Positions 1 to 3,723 of a DNA stretch of 6,231 nt are shown here, one piece after another (position 1 is the first letter of the stretch; the number at the start of each line of letters is the position of its first letter). The notes under the pieces were generated by a model. That model worked only from the letters and a program-made list of their open reading frames with translations. It ran no database searches and had not been told where the DNA came from. The stretch lies in the NCBI GenBank assembly GCA_963169055.1, contig CAUJFU010000021.1, forward strand, positions 1 to 6,231, read 5' to 3'. The translations under genes were made by a program, and so were the position numbers. This DNA comes from Myxococcota bacterium (GTDB taxonomy: Bacteria; Myxococcota_C; UBA6777).

Positions 1-1587
1 GAGGGGCAAGCGCTCCCATTTGCGGTGCCAGTAAAGTTGAATAAGGGCTTCGATCTTGTAGGCGATACCGGCGACGTGTGCGCCGCGTTCGCGCAGACGC
101 GACGGGGTTTTCATCTCGCCGAACTGGATATTTTCGAGAGCAGGGGCTTCTTGGACTTCTTCGTCGTATTCTTTTTTGGTGCGCGTGGCCCACGTCATAT
201 AGAGGTTGATCCCGCAGAGGATCGCGCCCGTGAGATAGAGGGTTCCGCCGAGAGCGCGGCCCCAGTAGAAGTAACGGATGTTCATGACGGTATCGACAAA
301 ATCAGGGTAGGCGAGTAGGCCGGTTTTGGGGTCAAAAGCGCGCCACATCAAGCCTTGGGTGATGCCTGCGACGTACATCGAAACGATATAAAGCAAGATG
401 CCGATGGTTCCGATCCAAAAGTGGATCTCGACCCATTGGGGCTTCCAGATCGGGTTTTGGAACAAGCGAGGCATCAACCAGTACACCATACCAAAGGCCA
501 AAAAGCCGTTCCATCCGAGTGTTCCGTTGTGAACGTGACCGATGATCCAATCGGTATAATGGCCGAGAGCGTTGACGGATTTGATGGAGAGCAAGGGGCC
601 TTCAAAGGTGGACATACCGTAGAAGGTGATGGCGACGACCATGAATTTGAGGACGGGATCACGGGCGACTTTGTGCCATGCGCCGCGCAAGGTGAGCAAG
701 CCGTTGATCATGCCACCCCACGAGGGCATCCACAACATGATGGAGAAGACCATCCCAAGGGTACTCGCCCATCCCGGGAGTGCGGTGTAATGAAGGTGGT
801 GGGGACCAGCCCAGATATAGAGGAAGATCAGGGTCCAGAAATGGAGGATCGAAAGGCGATAGGAGTAGACGGGCCGTTCAGCGGCTTTGGGCATAAAGTA
901 GTACATCATGCCCAAGAAAGGCGTGGTTAGGACAAAAGCGACGGCGTTGTGTCCGTACCACCACTGCATAAAAGCGTCTTGAACCCCCGAATAAATGGGA
1001 TAACTTTTGGTCAAGCTGACGGGGATGACAAGGTTGTTGAAGATATGAAGCATCGCGACGGCGATCAGCGAAGCGATATAAAACCAGATCGCGACGTAGA
1101 GGTGGCGCTCGCGGCGGATACGGATGGTCAAGAAAAAGTTGATGGAGAAGATCACCCAAACCGCTGTGATCAGGAGATCCACCCACCACTCAAGTTCCGC
1201 ATACTCCTTGGATTGGGTGATGCCGAGCGGGAGGGTGATGGCGGCGATCACGATGATCAACTGCCAACCCCAGAAGTGGATGTTGCTCATCAGGTCGCTA
1301 AACATGCGTGTTTTGAGCAAGCGTTGGCTGGAGTAGTACATTCCGGCAAAAACGGCGTTGCAAGCAAAAGCAAAGATCACGGCGTTGGTGTGAAGGGGAC
1401 GGAGGCGGCCAAAGGTCAGCCACGGGATCTCAAGGTTGAGCCACGGCAAGACGAGTTGAAAGGCGACGATCAATCCGACAAGCATCCCCACGATCCCCCA
1501 AAGGACTGTGGCGAAGACGAATTTTCGTGTGATATCATCGTCATAAACAAACTTTTCGAGCCGTTGTGATTCAGCTACATGTTCCAT
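1..1587 (-). CDS. ccoN: cbb3-type cytochrome c oxidase subunit I (CcoN), probably fused to CcoO; 3' end outside window
   Basis: Catalytic subunit of the proton-pumping cbb3 terminal oxidase, which reduces oxygen to water in the cytoplasmic membrane at low oxygen. 529 codons are visible and the frame is still open at base 1. The ATG at 1587 follows a GAGGAA Shine-Dalgarno. The protein has about a dozen hydrophobic helices. All expected ligands occur at a constant offset of +6 from Pseudomonas stutzeri CcoN numbering: H66 and H353 (low-spin heme b), H351 (heme b3), H213, H263 and H264 (CuB), Y257 (the cross-linked tyrosine) and E329. The motifs are RPLHTNAV, WYGHNAV, AGPHHLHY and GHVHNG. CcoN normally ends near residue 475. 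Here a charged linker (about 468-508) leads into IEALIQLYWHRKWERLPL, which resembles the start of CcoO just before its single membrane helix, so a CcoNO fusion is inferred. The Crp/Fnr regulator lies 104 bases upstream on the same strand. The identity of the CcoN part is near certain; the fusion is less so. Confidence 0.96.
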   Translation of the reverse strand, partial: MEHVAESQRLEKFVYDDDITRKFVFATVLWGIVGMLVGLIVAFQLVLPWLNLEIPWLTFGRLRPLHTNAVIFAFACNAVFAGMYYSSQRLLKTRMFSDLMSNIHFWGWQLIIVIAAITLPLGITQSKEYAELEWWVDLLITAVWVIFSINFFLTIRIRRERHLYVAIWFYIASLIAVAMLHIFNNLVIPVSLTKSYPIYSGVQDAFMQWWYGHNAVAFVLTTPFLGMMYYFMPKAAERPVYSYRLSILHFWTLIFLYIWAGPHHLHYTALPGWASTLGMVFSIMLWMPSWGGMINGLLTLRGAWHKVARDPVLKFMVVAITFYGMSTFEGPLLSIKSVNALGHYTDWIIGHVHNGTLGWNGFLAFGMVYWLMPRLFQNPIWKPQWVEIHFWIGTIGILLYIVSMYVAGITQGLMWRAFDPKTGLLAYPDFVDTVMNIRYFYWGRALGGTLYLTGAILCGINLYMTWATRTKKEYDEEVQEAPALENIQFGEMKTPSRLRERGAHVAGIAYKIEALIQLYWHRKWERLPL

Positions 1588-1691
1588 CGGATTCCTCGGT
1601 GTTTGTGTTCGCAAGACGAAGTCCGTGTGTGCGGCGGCGAACTGTGGGCGTTTGAAAGGGGTGCGAATTCATGGGGTGGAAGTGACAAGCG
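1588..1691 (-). other. Regulator-ccoN intergenic gap
   Basis: These 104 bases separate the regulator stop from the ccoN start. I see no convincing -35/-10 pair, no terminator hairpin with a T-run and no TTGAT-N4-ATCAA box. The only structure beyond the ccoN ribosome binding site is a weak dyad, TTCG-N5-CGAA, at about 1608-1620. The lack of a terminator is compatible with read-through from the regulator gene, but an unrecognised promoter is not excluded. Confidence 0.5.
1592..1597 (-). promoter_or_regulatory. Ribosome binding site of ccoN
   Basis: GAGGAA on the minus strand lies four bases before the ATG at 1587. It fixes this start over the out-of-frame ATG at 1580. Confidence 0.75.
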
Positions 1692-2447
1692 TCAGGGGAT
1701 GGGATTTTCGATCTCGTCAAGGAGGGCGTCGAGATCAGCGACGGCAGCAGATTGGCGGTCAAAGAGGGCGACCTCGTCCTTTTCGAGAGCGCGGATCGCT
1801 CGAGACAAAGTTTCGGGTCGGATGGCGAGCATCGAAGCCATATCTTGGCGGGAGATCGGGAGATCGATGGTCAAGACGCCGTCGTCACCAACATGTCCGT
1901 AGTGTTCTTTGAGAGAAAGCAGCAGATGCGCGAGTCGTGTACGGACAGGGAGCGTGGACATCTTCATTTTTTCGTCTTCGGACTCGCCAAGGTCGGTGGC
2001 AAGGCGAGAAAGATACTCGTAGCCGAACTGGAGGTTTTTAAGCAAGATATCGCGGACAAAGTCGCGGGGAATAAAGCAGATGCGGCAAGCCGTCACAGCC
2101 TCTGCGGAGACGGAGTATTCTGTGTTGGAGAAAAAGGCGCGGTAGCCGAGGGTTTGTCCATCATGGGCCAGCTTGATCACGACGCTGTTTCCGTGGATAT
2201 CGATCTTTCGCAGCGCAACCGTTCCAGCTTCGATGCAGTAAAGGCCCATACATGGGTTGCCTTGATAGAAGATCACTTGGCCGGGTTGGTAGGTATTGCA
2301 GGATTTAACGGTGTTGAGGTCTCGGAGCTGCTCTTCGTCAAGGACTTTCCATTGGTTATGAAGGCGTTTGTCGCAAGACAGACAAGCGGGGCTGCTGTTG
2401 CGTCCTGCTTGCCATGAAAGGTCTTTTTGTTCTTTGGTGCGGTGCAT
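1692..2447 (-). CDS. Crp/Fnr-family transcriptional regulator, FNR-like
   Basis: A 251-residue DNA-binding regulator of the usual Crp/Fnr length. Residues 36-130 form a cyclic-nucleotide-binding-type beta-roll (YQPGQVIFYQGNP, then GLYCIEAGTVAL). A long dimerisation helix follows at about 131-160, then a winged helix-turn-helix at about 165-230. The recognition helix reads RPETLSRAI (E212, S215, R216). This matches the E-x-x-S-R of E. coli FNR, which contacts TTGAT half-sites. The N-terminus has C22-x2-C25, and C50, C66, C71, C121 and C124 follow. This suggests an iron-sulfur or thiol redox sensor, but the third canonical N-terminal cysteine (expected near 31) is absent. The ATG at 2447 has GGAGAG seven bases upstream. 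The frame stays open for 74 more codons upstream, but that extension is Pro/Arg/Thr-rich, resembles no part of the family and lacks such a site. Its position directly upstream of ccoN suggests it controls the oxidase. FNR, FixK and ANR relatives do this elsewhere; here it is inferred. Confidence 0.92.
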   Translation of the reverse strand: MHRTKEQKDLSWQAGRNSSPACLSCDKRLHNQWKVLDEEQLRDLNTVKSCNTYQPGQVIFYQGNPCMGLYCIEAGTVALRKIDIHGNSVVIKLAHDGQTLGYRAFFSNTEYSVSAEAVTACRICFIPRDFVRDILLKNLQFGYEYLSRLATDLGESEDEKMKMSTLPVRTRLAHLLLSLKEHYGHVGDDGVLTIDLPISRQDMASMLAIRPETLSRAIRALEKDEVALFDRQSAAVADLDALLDEIENPIP

Positions 2448-2454
2448 GGTGGGT

Positions 2455-2460
2455 CTCTCC
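2455..2460 (-). promoter_or_regulatory. Ribosome binding site deciding the regulator start
   Basis: GGAGAG on the minus strand lies seven bases before the ATG at 2447. It supports a 251-residue protein over the longer open frame that begins at 2669. Confidence 0.7.
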
Positions 2461-2503
2461 GCTGGGGGTGGAGTTCTGGGGGCGCGGTGGGGATGCTCGG
2501 ATC

Positions 2504-2522
2504 TGTCGCTTTGAAGGCGACA
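2504..2522 (-). repeat. Inverted repeat (hairpin) in the regulator leader, copy proximal to the start
   Basis: TGTCGC and GCGACA form a perfect 6-bp stem around a 7-base spacer, about 57 bases before the regulator start codon. It would fold in the mRNA if transcription begins near 2635. No T-run follows, so it does not look like a terminator. Its function is unknown. Confidence 0.45.
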
Positions 2523-2565
2523 CAACAGGGACGCCGCTCCCAGTTTCTTTCCTTGGGATGTCTTT

Positions 2566-2582
2566 GTACCTGTGGGAGGTAC
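2566..2582 (-). repeat. Inverted repeat (hairpin) in the regulator leader, distal
   Basis: GTACCT and AGGTAC form a perfect 6-bp stem around a 5-base spacer, flanked on the + strand by TCTTT on the left and GTCTTT on the right. It may be an operator or a leader hairpin. The dyad does not match the FNR or CRP consensus. Confidence 0.45.
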
Positions 2583-2641
2583 GTCTTTCGGGGTTGGGAA
2601 GGCCGTTTCGAGGAGCTTTGTGTCAACACCCAACGCCCGCC

Positions 2642-2669
2642 AGCATACGGATCGACGCTGCTTCGTCAA
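2642..2669 (-). promoter_or_regulatory. Candidate sigma-70 promoter of the Crp/Fnr regulator gene
   Basis: On the minus strand, TTGACG (2664-2669) and TATGCT (2642-2647) are separated by 16 bases. They match the consensus hexamers at five and four of six positions. Transcription would begin near 2635 and leave a leader of about 188 bases containing the two hairpins. A second, perfect TTGACA lies at 2621-2626 but has no matching -10 element. The prediction is by eye only. Confidence 0.4.
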
Positions 2670-2719
2670 GCGCCCAAACGAACGGAGTTATTTTTGAGAG
2701 GAGAGAAGGGACGGCGTTT

Positions 2720-3025
2720 TTAACGAGAAGAGGGATCACAGCGGAGTACAGGGCGAGAGAAAGCCTCGAAGGATTGGGAGGGTTGTTGGGTGTAGGGGGG
2801 GGGTTGGCGCAGGGCGTGGCGTGGTGTGGCGGGGGGTTGACGGCGTGGGCTTTGTGGGGTGGTGGTGGGCAAAGGGGTGGGACCAGCAAGGCCAAGGAAA
2901 CATTGTTTGTGCCAAAAGAAAGCAAGATCGCCGTGTAAGGGAGAGTAGCATCCCGGGCAAAAAGGGCCGGGTGTTTCTGCGTCGGCATGCCAGTAGGCCA
3001 TTTGTTTCATTTCTTCGAGTGTCAT
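2720..3025 (-). CDS. Small hypothetical protein with CPGC motif, possibly metal-binding
   Basis: I do not recognise this 101-residue protein. The ATG at 3025 has a good AGGAG eight bases upstream (3034-3038). The first 48 residues look like real protein: an acidic/polar helix start (MTLEEMKQMAYWHADAE), then C-P-G-C at 25-28, H34, H42 and C45. The C-x2-C-x5-H-x7-H-x2-C arrangement could bind zinc or another metal. From about residue 49 the protein turns into a low-complexity Pro/Thr/Arg/Gln tail, encoded by very C-rich DNA with a C9 run. That suggests either a disordered tail or an ORF that has lost its original end by frameshift. It lies between the L31 gene and the regulator on the same strand. 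There are no signal peptide or membrane segments. Whether it is expressed is uncertain. Confidence 0.5.
   Translation of the reverse strand: MTLEEMKQMAYWHADAETPGPFCPGCYSPLHGDLAFFWHKQCFLGLAGPTPLPTTTPQSPRRQPPATPRHALRQPPPYTQQPSQSFEAFSRPVLRCDPSSR
2776..2803 (+). other. Potential G-quadruplex motif
   Basis: Four G-runs of three or more occur on the + strand at 2776-2778, 2780-2782, 2788-2790 and 2795-2803, with loops of 1, 5 and 4 bases. This fits the canonical G3+N1-7 pattern. The last run is nine Gs. The motif lies in the template strand of the small minus-strand ORF, inside its C-terminal tail. Formation in the cell is not shown. Confidence 0.6.
2856..2881 (+). other. Second potential G-quadruplex motif
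   Basis: G-runs at 2856-2859, 2867-2869, 2874-2877 and 2879-2881 have loops of 7, 4 and 1 bases. It is 52 bases from the first motif and on the same strand, so the region is a G4 cluster. Confidence 0.5.
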
Positions 3026-3234
3026 CGGCAAAACTCCTGTCCAAGAGGCTGGGTGGCCCGTCGTGGTGGGCCTTTCACGTTGGAGCATAGAGGAGCCTAT
3101 AAACAATCGCAAAAAAGATGAAAATTATGCCTGTTATCTATTGAACAAGCATAGAGATTTTGATGAAAGCAAATCGAGTAGAGAGCGAAACGCAGGCTGC
3201 GGGGGGAGGACGGCGGGAAGGTATGGTGGGGGGG
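3026..3234. promoter_or_regulatory. Gap between L31 and the small ORF, with AT-rich island and possible promoter
   Basis: The gap contains an AT-rich island (about 3098-3180) that contrasts with the G-rich surroundings. On the minus strand, TTTTCA (3119-3124) and TATAGG (3096-3101) are 17 bases apart and could be a weak promoter for the small ORF. The L31-proximal part (3201-3234) holds G6, G3 and G7 runs with loops too long for a canonical quadruplex. No convincing terminator for L31 is visible. Confidence 0.3.
3034..3038 (-). promoter_or_regulatory. Ribosome binding site of the small CPGC protein
   Basis: AGGAG on the minus strand lies eight bases before the ATG at 3025. It is the main reason for preferring this start over the longer open frame beginning at 3112, and for treating the ORF as a gene. 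Confidence 0.55.
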
Positions 3235-3486
3235 TTAGGCTTTGCGAGCGGGGCGTGCGTATTTGCGTTGGAAGCGCTCGAGACGGCCTGCGGTATCGAC
3301 GAAGCGTTGGCTACCGCCGTTCCAGAAGGGGTGAGTGTAAGCGCTGACGGAGAGGGGGATCACGTAGTGATCGACGCCGTTGATGCTTTTGACTTCGTTG
3401 CTTTTCATGGTGGAACGGGTGACGAGTTCCCAGTCGCCGTCGGTAAAGATCACGTGATTGTATTTGGGATGGATATCTGTTTTCAT
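3235..3486 (-). CDS. rpmE: 50S ribosomal protein L31, cysteine-free (zinc-independent) type
   Basis: An 83-residue large-subunit ribosomal protein that helps bridge the 50S and 30S subunits. It starts MKTDIHPKYNHVIF and has the family's TRSTMKS, THPFWNGG and VDTAGRLERFQRKY blocks, with a basic Arg/Lys/Ala tail. Zinc-type L31 has a C-x-C near residue 16 and a later C-x2-C. Here the first is replaced by TDGD and the protein has no cysteine at all, so it is the C-minus form. The ATG at 3486 follows AAAGGAG at a spacing of six bases. It is divergent from the kinase gene and 209 bases upstream of the small CPGC ORF. C-minus L31 paralogs are often controlled by Zur in bacteria that carry both forms; I see no clear Zur site here. 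Confidence 0.93.
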   Translation of the reverse strand: MKTDIHPKYNHVIFTDGDWELVTRSTMKSNEVKSINGVDHYVIPLSVSAYTHPFWNGGSQRFVDTAGRLERFQRKYARPARKA

Positions 3487-3492
3487 GAGAAA

Positions 3493-3499
3493 CTCCTTT
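3493..3499 (-). promoter_or_regulatory. Ribosome binding site of rpmE
   Basis: AAAGGAG on the minus strand lies six bases before the ATG at 3486, a near-ideal site that fits a highly expressed ribosomal protein. Confidence 0.8.
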
Positions 3500-3511
3500 G
3501 GGGTATGTAAG

Positions 3512-3528
3512 CAAGGTGTAAGACCTTG
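3512..3528 (-). repeat. Perfect inverted repeat in the rpmE leader
   Basis: CAAGGT and ACCTTG form a perfect 6-bp stem with a 5-base loop, 12 bases upstream of the rpmE Shine-Dalgarno. It could be an mRNA hairpin for autogenous control or a small operator. A role is not established. Confidence 0.45.
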
Positions 3529-3712
3529 AAATCTGTGTGAAATGGAGAATTATCGCCATCAACAGGGGGGCAAGGCGAGCGAATAGATAGGCAAAAGAGG
3601 GGGGATTTGTCAAGGTGATTTTGTGGTGGGAGGAAGTAGCGTTTGAGGAGAGATCGGATCAACAGCCGTCGTTTGGGGTTGAACGGAGCCGATCATGCGA
3701 CGGTTTGATGTT
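3529..3712. other. Divergent rpmE / kinase control region
   Basis: This stretch must hold the promoters of two divergent genes. By eye I find no strong -35/-10 pair for either. On the minus strand, GATAAT (3554-3559) is a possible rpmE -10 without a good -35. On the plus strand, TTGTCA (3607-3612) is a possible -35 without a good -10. A loose dyad, CCGTCG (3666-3671) with CGACGG (3698-3703), lies just before the kinase start. No tRNA or other RNA gene is apparent. Confidence 0.3.
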
Positions 3713-3720
3713 GGGAGGAG
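3713..3720 (+). promoter_or_regulatory. Ribosome binding site of the kinase gene
   Basis: GGGAGGAG ends three bases before the ATG at 3724, and its GGAGG core lies about five bases from the start codon. It supports the full-length start, including the acidic N-terminal tail. Confidence 0.75.
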
Positions 3721-3723
3721 TGT

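Noticed and set aside
25-1569. Plus-strand open frames opposite the oxidase gene
   Set aside because: They are mirror-frame shadows of a clearly conserved membrane protein, with charged low-complexity translations (many Asp/Gly/His) and no recognisable domain.
1588-1691. An FNR box (TTGAT-N4-ATCAA) upstream of ccoN
   Set aside because: I looked for it because the regulator has an FNR-type recognition helix. No acceptable match is present here or in the other intergenic regions by eye; only isolated half-sites occur, such as ATCAA near 3160.
1752-2417. A 221-residue plus-strand frame opposite the regulator
   Set aside because: It covers the same DNA as the conserved Crp/Fnr gene in antisense and shows no domain of its own.
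2448-2669. A 325-residue version of the Crp/Fnr regulator starting at 2669
   Set aside because: The extra 74 residues are Pro/Arg/Thr-rich, match no part of the family and overlap the candidate promoter and hairpins. The ATG at 2447 has a good ribosome binding site and gives the usual family length.
2414-2938. Plus-strand frames across the G-rich region
   Set aside because: The translations are Gly/Trp/Arg low-complexity products of G-runs, with no ribosome binding site or domain.
3191-3201. CGCAGGCTGCG as a terminator hairpin after rpmE
   Set aside because: The usable stem is only four base pairs and no T-run follows on the minus strand.
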